Shown here: one piece after another, positions 16,975 through 26,462 of the stretch
Layout of the letters: every line of letters starts with the position of its first letter
Position numbering within the stretch: position 1 is the stretch's first letter
Assembly: GCF_026183895.1 (NCBI RefSeq)
Contig: NZ_JAPFQI010000019.1
Location: forward strand, 20,119 to 84,118
Length of the DNA stretch: 64,000 bases
Reading direction: 5' to 3'
DNA from: Sabulicella glaciei
Lineage (GTDB): Bacteria; Pseudomonadota; Alphaproteobacteria; Acetobacterales; Acetobacteraceae
Notes under the pieces: model-generated
Database searches by the model: none
Seen by the model: only the letters and a program-made list of their open reading frames with translations
What the model was told of the DNA's origin: nothing
Made by a program: the position numbers and the translations under genes

Positions 16975-19900
16975 TCATTCGGCAGCATGGTTGAAGCGAG
17001 CCTCTATGACAGCGGCGACTCCTTCCCACCCGCGATCGAAGGTAAAGGTGCCAGCTCTCCCGTGCGGATTGCGGATTCTGAGCACGCGGGCCTGGTCGCT
17101 GCCGGCGCGCTCCACGACGTAGAGCCAGAATTGGTCGCCGCATCGGCGCGCTTGCTCCATTTGAGGTCCTGAAAGTCCGACGGGGCGGTCCGCCAGGCTA
17201 CCCTTCATCGCCTTGACCTCGACCCAGCGCTCGGGCTCCCCGGCCACGTCCTTCTCGACAAGATCGAAGCCCGTATTGCCGGCCGGCGTGCGCTCGAGAA
17301 CAGGCTCGAGGCGCAGAATCAGCGCAATCGCGGCCTCCTCGAGATCAAGGCGCTGGCGCTGTGTGAGACCATCCGGATCCCCCTGCTCACCGTCCGGGCG
17401 TACGCCGACATAGGAAATAAATTCGCGCGTCCCGCCGCCTCCGGAGCTGTGCTTCCGGCCGCCAGATCCACCGCTGTGACCGCCACCGGGGCGGCCACCA
17501 CTGCCGGAGCTGGAGCCGCAGCCACCGGCATCGCCGGTGCCCGATCCATCGCCTTGGCGATGGCCGGTAGCTACGTCGCCGCCGCCGTCTCTCTCGTCAT
17601 CATTCGTAGCTTCACCTTCGTCATCCCGAGCCTCCTCCCTCAGCCGAGAACGGAGCTGCTCAAGATCGGTAACGCCTAGGCGCTTGAGCTCATCGAGCAC
17701 GTCCGGATCGATGCCTACTTCACGGGCGAGCGCTGAAATTGCCGGAGGCCTAAACTCGATTCGGGCTTCAAGCACGGCGTGCCGTGGCCAACCAAGCTCC
17801 TCGAACACAACCTCAGACGGCAGCCGCAGCACGCCGGACGCATCAGGAATCCAAGCGGTCTGGTTGAGGCGCCGTAGAAAGCCCGCATCGACCATGGTGG
17901 AACGAGTCTGGTGGTAGATCCAAGTGTACGGAATCGACAGAATGGAGACGCCGCGACGATCGACGAGCTCGGCCATCGCCTCCCACAGAAGCAGAGCGCG
18001 CTCGCGCTGTTCCTCCTCCGGCAGCCCGGGAAGCAACTCGAGTAATTCCTTCAGCCCCGCGATATCGACGTCGTTGATGGCATTCTCAGAGGAATAGCCC
18101 TCCCAGCCCGCTGCGCGACGGGCCGCCTGCCGCTCATCCTGGCTGAGATCACAAACCGAGGTCTGGGGTCTCAGAATCCGGGTCGCACCGCAGGCTTCGA
18201 GCATTTCACGTATTTTCTCGCCGCGCAGGCACTCGTATTCGGCGTCGACGAAAAGCACGCGCTCTACCCCCTCAAAGACCTTCGTCAGGCGCGCGGTGGC
18301 GAGGTACACCTCGCCGGGCCTCGAGATGTACTTTTTTTGGGTTTTGGCGTCTCTCACGATTACAATCGTTGCCGTCCTAAGTGCGCCGACCAGCTTCTCC
18401 CGCTGGGCGTGTGAGTCGGTCTCAAACGCACGCAGAATGCGCGCAACGTCCTCAGCGTAGCTCGAGATTTTTACGGACTTTTCTCTGTATGCTGGAAGAA
18501 GATGGTGGATCACGTCATCAACCGGGTCCGGCTTTGTAAGACCGGCACTTTCTAAAAAATCCTGGGTCTGAGGTGCGACCAGTTCCGCTCGCAAAGTTGG
18601 GAAGCCGGTTTTCTCGCCGGTCGGCAGGAAGACCTGTCGGATGCCATTTTTTGTCAGCGGCACGTGCGTACCGTCCTCCAGCCGGTACAGCGCCATGTCT
18701 TTTGTACGCGACCGCATCAGGGCAGGCTGCGAGGCTAGCAGGCGATAGAAGCGTATCATCCACGCATCAGGCTGTTCCTTTAGAAAGGCGTCAGCGGTGC
18801 GTGCCAGCATCTGATCCAGGGTCAGCTCGGGGATCTTGAGTTCCTGCATGAGAAAGGAGCGAAGCTGCGGGGCACGGTCGGCAGTGATGTCCGCCGATGC
18901 CCAGACCACCATGCCCGGCTCCCCGATCAGTGCGGAAAGCTGCTTTGCTCCGAAAAGTTCGCGCACATCCTGAGCGCGCGCAAGGCGCAACTCGGCCGCG
19001 GTCGCGAAGCTGCCGGTGCTGGTCGGCAGTAGCCGCCTGGAGCGCATTGCAGCGACAACGCTGTCGTAGAGCGGCTGGAACAGCCCGCCAGCCATCTTTG
19101 AGCGATCAAGCGGAAGCGTACGTAGAGTGGCGACGCTTAGCATCCCGCTTTCCCGAAGATGCTCAAGTACCTCCACCAAGAGCTCACCGGTGCGCTGCGC
19201 GAGCTCGATGTTCCAGGGCTTGTCCGCGGGAATATTGTCCCGGCTCGGGGTTGTCTGATACGGGCCCTGCACCAGGAAGCCGGTATGCGTGGGCAGAACC
19301 GTCGGGAAAAACACGACGAGCCGCGCGTCCGAGATCGGCTGCACAGCCCGGGAGCCGTCCTCCAGCGTTTCTAAGCGAAACGCAAGCTCGGCCTGCCCGA
19401 CCCGCTTTCCTTTACTCTCCACATCACGCGAGTATCGCAGATAGCTCTGGCTCGACGACTTGCTGCCGCGGCAGGTGGTCAGTTCGACCTCACACGCAAA
19501 GCCATCGCCAGTGCTCGAGCGGCGATAATTTCCCGCATCCTCACCCTCAACAGACCAGACGATTTCTTCAACGTGCTTCAGGAACAGGAGTGCCTCGGCG
19601 CCAAGTGCCCGCAGGCCCTCTGCGATCTCCTTGAACGCATCAGTGTCTTCCGCCCTCAGCGGCAGCAGGATAAGCGTCTCATCGGGATGGCGAGTGACGG
19701 AAGCGACTGCCCGCGGAAAGACATATTCGCTTACCGAAAAGGATTCGTCCCCCGAGTGGATTTCCGGCCGCTCCGTAAAGGCATAAACCGACTTGAACCC
19801 GATGCCGAAGCGGCCGATCGACGTGACGTCCTTGGTGCTGGCATTAATCCCGCACACCCCGCGCACGTCCGGCTCACTGAACGGTGCGCCGAAGTGCGAG

Positions 19901-20118
19901 ATGCGCAGCGCTTCGTGTGTGAGCGCGAAGGTTACCGCGCGCGAGCCATTCCAACCCGCGCGCCTGCGCAGAGCATCCTCGGTGTTCTGTAGTACTTCAT
20001 AGATGAAATGGGTTCTTTTGTCGTAGCGGTCCTCTAGCAGCATCTTGCCGATGCGGCCGATCGCGCGGCCATACTCGAGCCGGTTCTCCTCCCTTAGCGC
20101 TGCATAGTCGACGCTCAT
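16975..20118 (-). CDS. Sacsin/HSP90-type ATPase with C-terminal DUF3883 domain
   Basis: A 1047-residue protein. The N-terminal GHKL ATPase shows the N-box EVLQNTEDA (Glu41, Asn45, Asp48), a second box around GAPFSEPDVRGVCGI, and the third box GRFGIGFKSVY near residue 105, as in sacsin-related ATPases. A long middle region without recognised domains follows. About residues 835-905 are a Gly/Ser/Asp-rich flexible linker. The C-terminal part (about 925-1035) is DUF3883, with GFDLVEKD and WVEVKAMKG giving a D..ExK pattern typical of PD-(D/E)XK nucleases. Its ATG overlaps the stop of the upstream helicase-nuclease gene by four bases, so the two form an operon. A defence role is likely but inferred. 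Confidence 0.8.
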   Translation of the reverse strand: MSVDYAALREENRLEYGRAIGRIGKMLLEDRYDKRTHFIYEVLQNTEDALRRRAGWNGSRAVTFALTHEALRISHFGAPFSEPDVRGVCGINASTKDVTSIGRFGIGFKSVYAFTERPEIHSGDESFSVSEYVFPRAVASVTRHPDETLILLPLRAEDTDAFKEIAEGLRALGAEALLFLKHVEEIVWSVEGEDAGNYRRSSTGDGFACEVELTTCRGSKSSSQSYLRYSRDVESKGKRVGQAELAFRLETLEDGSRAVQPISDARLVVFFPTVLPTHTGFLVQGPYQTTPSRDNIPADKPWNIELAQRTGELLVEVLEHLRESGMLSVATLRTLPLDRSKMAGGLFQPLYDSVVAAMRSRRLLPTSTGSFATAAELRLARAQDVRELFGAKQLSALIGEPGMVVWASADITADRAPQLRSFLMQELKIPELTLDQMLARTADAFLKEQPDAWMIRFYRLLASQPALMRSRTKDMALYRLEDGTHVPLTKNGIRQVFLPTGEKTGFPTLRAELVAPQTQDFLESAGLTKPDPVDDVIHHLLPAYREKSVKISSYAEDVARILRAFETDSHAQREKLVGALRTATIVIVRDAKTQKKYISRPGEVYLATARLTKVFEGVERVLFVDAEYECLRGEKIREMLEACGATRILRPQTSVCDLSQDERQAARRAAGWEGYSSENAINDVDIAGLKELLELLPGLPEEEQRERALLLWEAMAELVDRRGVSILSIPYTWIYHQTRSTMVDAGFLRRLNQTAWIPDASGVLRLPSEVVFEELGWPRHAVLEARIEFRPPAISALAREVGIDPDVLDELKRLGVTDLEQLRSRLREEARDDEGEATNDDERDGGGDVATGHRQGDGSGTGDAGGCGSSSGSGGRPGGGHSGGSGGRKHSSGGGGTREFISYVGVRPDGEQGDPDGLTQRQRLDLEEAAIALILRLEPVLERTPAGNTGFDLVEKDVAGEPERWVEVKAMKGSLADRPVGLSGPQMEQARRCGDQFWLYVVERAGSDQARVLRIRNPHGRAGTFTFDRGWEGVAAVIEARFNHAAE

Positions 20119-22874
20119 TGTTGAATCCTCACTCCATCAGCAGCAGAGCACAGCCGCCCGAAATCACAGCCTGCGCAGCGGCTGGCCTCAGGTGCCGGCG
20201 CGAAGTCGTTGTCGCGCAACGCCTGCGCGGTGCGATGGATCCGCCCGGTGACGTCGTGGATGAGGTCCTCGTCGACGGTTCTTGCCTTGCGCCGTTGCTG
20301 GTCAAGTTCGTAGGTTTCGACGAAATCCGCGTCGTGGCCAGTAAGTTCGCGGTAGCCGAGCGCATAGATATGTAGTTGGGCTTCAGTCAGCGCTTCGGCT
20401 TGCGCGCGCTCGTTCGACTTTAGATCGACGATCGCCACATCGCCGCTGTCGCGGCGCCGGACGAGATCGATCCGCCCGGCTACTGACACGCCGTTCCCGA
20501 GATTGAGTTCAATCGCTTTCTCGCTGAATTCGAGACGGGCGAACTCGCTTTGCCGGGCGGCGATGTAGGCCGCCACGGTGCGTCTCGCCGCCTCATGCAT
20601 TGTTGCCCTTAGGCTGGGATAGGCATAGGGCACGCGCATATGCCTATCGACGAGTCCATCGACCCACGACATGTCTACGGTCTCCCCCGAGATGGCACGC
20701 ATGTGCAGCTCGGCGAGCGCGTCATGCAGCGACTTCCCGTATCCAAGCGCCTCGTCGAGCGGCGCATTGAAGCCGTACAGCGTCCGCATCTTGAACTGAT
20801 ACGGACATTCGAAAAAATACCGTATGTCGGAGAACGACAGCCGGACATTGGCGATAGCAGAGCGGGGCTGGGGCACACCCCGCTCACGCCCCCTCAGATC
20901 CTGTGGTGTGCGTCGCACATGGCGGGACTCGAGAACGTCGTACCAGAAGACCGACGGTCGGACGTTGCGTCTGCTTCCGGGCGCCGGGGCGGTTGTCATG
21001 TGCAAATGCTTCTGGCTGCGCGTTACCGCCACATAGAAGAGCCGCCGCTCGTCTTCCTCAGACCCGAGGTACCGGCTGTGCCCGTTGACGCTCTGCGCAG
21101 GCACGAGATGCCAAACCGACATGCCGCCGCGCCCTGCCGGGGGGAACCGGTTCTGGACGAGCTGCGGCACAAACACGACTGGCCACTGCAGTCCCTTAGC
21201 TCGGTGAATAGTGAGGATCTGGACGGTGTCCACGGACACCAGACGCTCTTCGGTGCCGGTAGATTCGTCGTAGGCGGCCTCCGCTTGGTTGCGCAGGAAC
21301 CCGGCAAAGGACTCGTATTTCTGAACTGGTCGCGAGTGGAAGTAGATCGCCTCGAAATCAGAGATGGCCTGGCTGAACTTGGCCAGATTGTAGAAGACGA
21401 CCTCGCCCCTGCCACCCGGCACGGCCTCTTCGCGGATTCGCAGCCGCTCCAAAAAGCCGATGAACTGCCGCTGGATGTTGTAGACGGAGAAGCGGACCTC
21501 CTGGTCCTCTGCCTCCATACGAGTCCGGGTAACCTCGGCCTCCTGGACGGCCTGCGCAATCAGCACAGGATCGACTCCAAGATTTGCGGTGGTCCAGGCG
21601 GCGATGACATCGACGGCATTGGCCTGACCCGCCATGAGATAGAACAGTTGGCGCGCAGCTTCGGCCTCGGGTGTGTCGAAAAGACTTCCCATACCGACCG
21701 AGACGACAGGAATGCCTTCGCGCTCGAGCGCCGCACGAATCGGTCCCGCCATGCTGGTCATGCGAATGAGCACCGCCATGTCAGACCAGGAAATCGCGCG
21801 AAAACCGTCCCCGTCCCGGACCAGGGTGCCATGGAGCGCACGGCAGGTGCGGGCGATGTACTCGGCCTCTTCGTCGGGTGAGGGGAACTGCAGCGCCACA
21901 ATATCGCCCGGCTCGTAAGTCTGCCGCTCGGCTGACTCCATCGTCTTTTGCAGCCTGACCGGGTTCTTCTCGATGACGAGCCGCGCGACGTCGGTTATAC
22001 CGGGACTCGAACGGAAATTGTCCTCGAGACGGATTGCGCTCGCACCGTATCGTTCCTCGAAGGTGAGGATGTTGCGGGCGTCGCTCCCGCGCCATTGGTA
22101 GATCGTCTGGTCGTCATCCCCAACCACGCGCACCGCCGCGCCCAGCGCGTGGAGGCCGGCGATCAGCCGCTCTTGAACGGGATTCACATCCTGATACTCG
22201 TCGACGATCACCACGCGCAGCCGCTCGGCAAGCCTTTCCCGTAAGCCAGCGTCCGACGCCAGCGCCCGCGCCGCCTCCTGTAGAATGGCGGAATAATCCA
22301 AATAGCCCTTCTCATGCAGCATGGCGCAGTATGCGTCCAACCCTTCCGCAACGCTCGCCTGACGCAGCAAGCTCTCATCTACCTCCGCTTCGCGCAGTAG
22401 ACCAAGCGCGTCGACGTACACACGGGTATCGATATAGCGCCGCAGCTGCCGCCCCTGCAGCGTCGATGTCGCGGTGAGTCCTGACCGAGCTGAGCTGCGG
22501 TTTACGAAGAGTGTCTGCTGTATCTCATTTAGTACCTCATATTTGAGGAACTGCGGAACCTCCGAGCGAAGCAGTTCGAGACAGAAACCGTGGATCGTGC
22601 CGATGTACATCTCGGCTGCACCCACTAGGTCTGACATGGCTTCGGCGCACCGCTCGAGCGTGCGTTGGCGCAGCTCTGCCGCGGCCTTCTCGGTGAAGGT
22701 GAACGCGACGATGTTGCGCGGCAGCAGCCCTGCTCCGCCGGCTGCGCTCGGCGTTAGCAGGCGCGCAATGTGCCGTGCCACGACTTCTGTCTTACCGGAG
22801 CCGGCGCATGCGATTAGCTGGAGATCGCCGTCATCATACTCGATCGCCTGAAGCTGAGCTTCGGTAAGCGACAT
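20115..22874 (-). CDS. UvrD-like helicase fused to a Cas4/AddB-type Fe-S nuclease
   Basis: A 919-residue SF1A helicase-nuclease. Walker A is CAGSGKTE at residues 25-29, motif II is VIVDEYQDVNPVQE, motif V LTIHRAKGLQWPVVF and motif VI FYVAVTRS. The C-terminal 230 residues form a PD-(D/E)XK nuclease: FFECPYQFK near residue 688, GRIDLVRRRD, then VAIVDLKSNE and a QLHIYALGY box, closing with CAGCDFGRLC near residue 900. The four cysteines match the iron-staple arrangement of AddB and Cas4. The start at 22874 is preceded by AAGGAGA; the frame stays open for 55 more codons upstream, but those lack such a site. It is the first gene of the pair with the sacsin-type ATPase. Confidence 0.88.
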   Translation of the reverse strand: MSLTEAQLQAIEYDDGDLQLIACAGSGKTEVVARHIARLLTPSAAGGAGLLPRNIVAFTFTEKAAAELRQRTLERCAEAMSDLVGAAEMYIGTIHGFCLELLRSEVPQFLKYEVLNEIQQTLFVNRSSARSGLTATSTLQGRQLRRYIDTRVYVDALGLLREAEVDESLLRQASVAEGLDAYCAMLHEKGYLDYSAILQEAARALASDAGLRERLAERLRVVIVDEYQDVNPVQERLIAGLHALGAAVRVVGDDDQTIYQWRGSDARNILTFEERYGASAIRLEDNFRSSPGITDVARLVIEKNPVRLQKTMESAERQTYEPGDIVALQFPSPDEEAEYIARTCRALHGTLVRDGDGFRAISWSDMAVLIRMTSMAGPIRAALEREGIPVVSVGMGSLFDTPEAEAARQLFYLMAGQANAVDVIAAWTTANLGVDPVLIAQAVQEAEVTRTRMEAEDQEVRFSVYNIQRQFIGFLERLRIREEAVPGGRGEVVFYNLAKFSQAISDFEAIYFHSRPVQKYESFAGFLRNQAEAAYDESTGTEERLVSVDTVQILTIHRAKGLQWPVVFVPQLVQNRFPPAGRGGMSVWHLVPAQSVNGHSRYLGSEEDERRLFYVAVTRSQKHLHMTTAPAPGSRRNVRPSVFWYDVLESRHVRRTPQDLRGRERGVPQPRSAIANVRLSFSDIRYFFECPYQFKMRTLYGFNAPLDEALGYGKSLHDALAELHMRAISGETVDMSWVDGLVDRHMRVPYAYPSLRATMHEAARRTVAAYIAARQSEFARLEFSEKAIELNLGNGVSVAGRIDLVRRRDSGDVAIVDLKSNERAQAEALTEAQLHIYALGYRELTGHDADFVETYELDQQRRKARTVDEDLIHDVTGRIHRTAQALRDNDFAPAPEASRCAGCDFGRLCSAADGVRIQQ

Positions 22875-23223
22875 CTCTGTTTCTCCTTGCGGCAAGCATG
22901 CCAAGTCTGTCTCGAAGTGCAATCGCAATTCGCTTTGCACGGGTGGTTCGGCATAGGGGTCCATTGACGGGCCGCGGCCTGCATTGGATCTGCCTACGCC
23001 GGAATCTCGCTTGGCGGCGAGTCCATATGGGCCCCACATCTGCTATAAGTAATCTCGCGTAAGCGCGAGGTTCGCCCGAGCTCGCGATGGACGACACCGA
23101 GACCCTAGGCCACTCGGCTGAAGTCCCCGTACTCCTATTCTTGCTTGACTCACGGCGCCTCAGCTCAGGCATTATTCAGGCTCCGGAGCGCGGCCGGGCG
23201 AGGAGGCTGGCTGGGAGGGTAGG
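22875..23223. promoter_or_regulatory. Upstream region of the helicase/sacsin operon
   Basis: This 349-bp stretch holds no supported gene and should contain the operon promoter. AAGGAG lies seven to twelve bases before the helicase start. A perfect hairpin, CTCGCG-TAAG-CGCGAG, sits at 23054-23069 and could be an operator or the end of a remnant element. Confidence 0.4.
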
Positions 23224-23465
23224 ATGGTCGAGGGCGAACGGTCGGGCGATGGCGCAGTTCACGCGTCGAGGCAGCCTCCTCGTGACCTCGCTCCTCTGTG
23301 CGACCATCGGAACACCGTCGCGTTGGCCGCGCAGGCCGCCCAGGCTGCGGCTGGTGAGGCAGAGCGGCAGCTTGAAGGGGCTAAAAGCATTGGGGCGAGT
23401 CCTCAACCTCGCCCTAGCGAGGGCGCAAGAAATGAGCCAGGAAAAGGCGAGGCGGCTCAAAGCCC

Positions 23466-23957
23466 GATCGCCATCGCCAAGGCGCTCAATGTCGAGGGCA
23501 TCCCGGCGCCCCGCGGTGGCGCCTGGACCGACGGCGCGCTGCGCGTCCAGGCGCGGCTGGGCACCGGCATCCTGCGCAACGCGCTCTACGTCGGCCGACT
23601 GGTGTGGAGCCGGCGCCGCTGGCTCAAGGATCCGGTAACGGGGCAGCGCCTGGCGCGCCGCAACGAGGCCGAAACCTTCGTGACGGAGGAGGTGCCGGAG
23701 CTGCACATCGTCGAGCAGGGTCTGTGGGACCGAGTGCAGCAGCGCCTGACCGCGGCCTAACGGCCCCGGCATACGGCTACGGGGGAGGACAGCACGCCTC
23801 CCGATCACCTCTGGCACTACGGGCGGGCGCCGACGCTGCTCAGCGGCAAGGTGGTGTGCAGGGTGTGTGGCGGCCCATTCATCACCAGCGGCAAGGCCTC
23901 CGTGCGGCAGGGAACGTGCACAAACCGCACGCGCGTACGCCGGACCCGGCTCGAGGC
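23466..23957 (+). pseudogene. Remnant of a large serine recombinase
   Basis: The stretch encodes AIAKALNVEGIPAPRGGAW, then ILRNALYVGRLVWSRRRW and VPELHIVEQGLWDRVQ, which closely follow the recombinase domain of the intact serine recombinase at 62.0-64.0 kb. After a stop at 23758-23760 the homology resumes as LLSGKVVCRVCGGPF and GTCTNRTRVRRTRLEA, the zinc-ribbon part. The catalytic N-terminal resolvase domain is missing. It is a broken relict joined to unrelated DNA on both sides. Confidence 0.78.
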
Positions 23958-24176
23958 CTGGTGGTGTGTTTCACACCGGTTCGCAGCCCGGAGAGCAATG
24001 GGGTCTGCGAGGCTTTCGTGAAGACGCTGAAGCGCGACTATGTCCGCGTGAACCCGTGCCCCGATGCGCTCACCGTGCTCGGGCAGCTACCGGCCTGGTT
24101 CACCGACTACAACACCCTTCACCCTCACAGCGGCTTGCAGATGCGCTCGCCGCGTGAGTTCATCGCCCACCAATAA
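23955..24176 (+). pseudogene. C-terminal fragment of an IS3-family transposase
   Basis: The 73 codons read GLVVCFTPVRSPESNG, then FVKTLKRDYVRVNPCPDA and HPHSGLQMRSPREF before the TAA stop. This is the end of the integrase core (rve) of IS3-group OrfB proteins, including the last acidic catalytic region (SPESNG...EAFVKTLK). The N-terminal two thirds are absent and the fragment begins directly in the serine recombinase relict. Confidence 0.75.
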
Positions 24177-24219
24177 GCCAACCCAGTTGGGCGTCTGGTC
24201 TGATGGGGCGCACTCTACC

Positions 24220-24379
24220 CAACCTGTCCGCATCGAGCAGGCCTTCGCCAAGCTGAAAGCAGGCCTCCGCAAGGCAGGAGCGCGAACGCGAGACACGCTC
24301 TGGCACACCATCGACCGCCTGCTCGAACCCTTAAGTCCAGACGAGTGCAGGAACTATCTCGCCAGCTCGGATGACGATT
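24220..24379 (+). pseudogene. C-terminal fragment of an IS630-family transposase
   Basis: It encodes IEQAFAKLKAGLRKAG, RDTLWHTIDRLLEPLS and PDECRNYL, parallel to IEQTFAKLKALLRKAA in the complete IS630 copy that follows. The fragment is cut at 24380-24381 by the TA target of that copy, so a second IS630 has jumped into the end of an older one. Confidence 0.75.
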
Positions 24380-24450
24380 TAGAGCATTTTCGTCTTGCAT
24401 AGATTCGGGTGATCTGATTCGACGCTGTTGATGAAGCAGCGAGGTTGGTG

Positions 24451-24796
24451 ATGACGTCACCCTTGTCGCCCGACTTGCGCCGGCGCCTGGTTCGCGCGGT
24501 GGAGGCTGGCAGCTCGGCGCGAGAGGCGGCGCGCCGTTTCGAGGTCAGCGCCTCGGCCGCGATCAAATTGATGCAGCGGGTGCGCCAGACCGGCAGCGCC
24601 GCTCCCGCCCGGATCGGCGGCTACCGCAAGCCGCTGCTGGATGGCCACGAAGCCCTGCTGCGCGAACTCACCTCAGCCAAGCGCAGCATCACGCTGGCCG
24701 AGCTTCGGGACACGCTCCGCCAGCGCGGCATCGAGGTGGGCTCGCTGTCGACGATCTGGGCCACGCTGCGCAGGCTTGGCCTGTCACACAAAAAAA
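24451..24796 (+). pseudogene. IS630 transposase, N-terminal part
   Basis: The N-terminal helix-turn-helix half reads SPDLRRRLVRAVEAGSS, then EVSASAAIKLMQRVRQTG and TIWATLRRLGLSHKK. It runs into the inserted element at a run of seven A residues. The remainder of the protein is found at 26463-27069. The poly-A tract at the break is also where related IS630 elements shift frame to make the full transposase. Confidence 0.8.
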
Positions 24797-24864
24797 CTAG
24801 GCCGGCAAAGCTTGCTGATCTCGTGCGTTGACGTGGCCTGATCCCAGGGTGTGGGAGGCGTGGG

Positions 24865-25863
24865 ATGGCGAGGCTGTCGGCACGAGAGCGGCCGGAGCGG
24901 GAGCGGCGGCTGACCCCGGTCCGTGAGGTCTGTCCTGGTTGTGGCGGGCGGATGCGGGTGCGCTACGACAACTGCCGCAACCTGGTGACCCTGTCGGGGA
25001 TGGTGCGGCTTCGGCTGCGGATCCGCCGTTGCGAGGCGCCGGACTGCCCACGCTTTCACCTTCCCTATCGGCCGGAGGCGGAAGGCGCGCTGGCGCTGCC
25101 CCAGCACGAGTTCGGCCTGGATGTGATCGCCCTGGTCGGCCTGCTGCGGCATCGCGACCACCGCAGCGTTCCCGAGATCCACGCCGCCCTGCGAGGCCGC
25201 GGGGTGGAGATCGCCGAGCGCAGCGTCACCAACCTGCTCGACCGCTACGACGAGCTTCTGGCCAGCGCTCTGACCGGCGGGCGGCACCTGCGGCGGGTGC
25301 TGAAGGCCCAGGGCGGCGTCATTCTGGCCCTCGACGGGCTGCAGCCCGATGTCGGGCATGAGGTGCTCTGGGTGCTGCGCGACTGCCTGTCCGGTGCGGT
25401 GCTGCTCGCGCGCAGCCTGCTGTCGAGCCGGTCGGAGGATCTCGTGCCGCTGCTCGAGGAGGCCAAGGCGGCCGTGGGCGTGCCGGTTCTGGGCGTGATC
25501 GGCGACGGGCAGACCTCGATCCGCCGCGCGGTGGCCGAGGCGCTGCCGGGGGTGCCGCACCAGCTCTGCCACTTCCACTTTCTCCGCGAGGCGGCCCACC
25601 CGGTGTTCGAGGCCGACCGGACCGCCAAGAAGGAACTCAAGAAGCGGGTCCGCGGCGTGCGGCGCATCGAGCGCTCGGTGGAAGGCGCTGAGGAGCCCGC
25701 GGCCGAGGTCGCGCGGGGCTACTGTGCGGCCGTGCGCAGCGCCATCACCGACGACGGGCGCCCGCCGCTCGCCGCCTCGGGGCTGAAGCTCAAGGCCCGG
25801 CTTGCGGCCGTGGCCGACAGCCTGGACCGGGTTGCGGAAAAAGGGGGCTCACGCCGGCGCTGA
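24865..25863 (+). CDS. DDE transposase of the inner IS, 5' frame
   Basis: 332 codons from an ATG at 24865. An N-terminal zinc-ribbon is visible (CPGCGGRMRVRYDNC with later RRCEAPDCPRF). The catalytic core has ILALDGLQPDVGHEVLW (first Asp), LGVIGDGQTSIRRAV (second Asp) and the QLCHFHFLREA C..H motif of the MULE/IS256-type superfamily. It ends at a TGA just after a GGAAAAAGGGGGC stretch, beyond which the sequence remains coding in the -1 frame. The element may be frameshifted or may use programmed slippage. Confidence 0.78.
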   Translation: MARLSARERPERERRLTPVREVCPGCGGRMRVRYDNCRNLVTLSGMVRLRLRIRRCEAPDCPRFHLPYRPEAEGALALPQHEFGLDVIALVGLLRHRDHRSVPEIHAALRGRGVEIAERSVTNLLDRYDELLASALTGGRHLRRVLKAQGGVILALDGLQPDVGHEVLWVLRDCLSGAVLLARSLLSSRSEDLVPLLEEAKAAVGVPVLGVIGDGQTSIRRAVAEALPGVPHQLCHFHFLREAAHPVFEADRTAKKELKKRVRGVRRIERSVEGAEEPAAEVARGYCAAVRSAITDDGRPPLAASGLKLKARLAAVADSLDRVAEKGGSRRR

Positions 25864-26462
25864 CGCGGCTCCGGGTCCTGATCGGCCGCGGCCTGGAGGG
25901 GACCGCCGCCCTGTGGCCGGACATCGAACGGACTTATGGCTGGGTTCACCGTGCTGCCCAGATCCTCGGCAACGCCGCTGGCGAGACTGCTGACCTTGTT
26001 CGTCGGCGCTTCGATGGGCTGATCGGCGCCATGACCCGCCACGGCGCCGAGGCCGGCAACTTGGTTGGCGCCGTCGAGCACTTCCTGAAGGTCACCCGCA
26101 GCTACCGGCCGGGCCTGTTCCACTGCCCCGCGGTCGCGGGGCTGCCACGCACCAACAACGATCTCGAGCAGATGTTCGGCTCCCAGCGCTACCACGAACG
26201 CCGCGCCACCGGACGCAAGACGGCCTCCCCTGCGCTGGTGCTGCGCGGCGAAGTGCGCGTGCTCGCCGCCACCGCGACGCGGCTGCATCCGCCCAGCGCG
26301 CGCGACCTCGGTCGCGTCAGCCTCCAACGCTGGCGCGACCTCCGCCAACGCCTCGAGCCGAGGCGTCTCGCCAGAACGCTACGCACCCGCTTTCGCCGCG
26401 ATCCTGCTCGATACCTGGCCGCACTCGAGCAGCAGGCATGCCAGCAAGCTTTGCCGACCTAG
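25848..26462 (+). pseudogene. DDE transposase of the inner IS, 3' part in the -1 frame
   Basis: The reading continues as LTRLRVLIGRGLEGTAALW, then WVHRAAQILGNAAGETAD and LPRTNNDLEQMFGSQRYHE, the last with the final acidic residue expected of the DDE core. The stop lies exactly at the right inverted repeat, so the two frames together make one transposase of about 530 residues. The join is at the A5G5 run (25838-25847). Confidence 0.72.

Larger units (their letters stand above)
24797..26462 (+). mobile_element. 1666-bp insertion sequence inside the IS630 transposase
   Basis: Terminal inverted repeats of at least 21 bp with one mismatch: left CTAGGCCGGCAAAGC..., right complement CTAGGTCGGCAAAGC.... 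Seven A residues lie on both sides (24790-24796 and 26463-26469), consistent with a 7-bp target duplication. One transposase occupies the element in two frames. The family is uncertain; the transposase has a MULE/IS256-like C..H core. Confidence 0.85.

Noticed and set aside
16736..17122. Plus-strand frame with a signal-peptide-like start after the integrase
   Set aside because: No good start, overlaps the 3' end of the DUF3883 gene and has random-looking composition.
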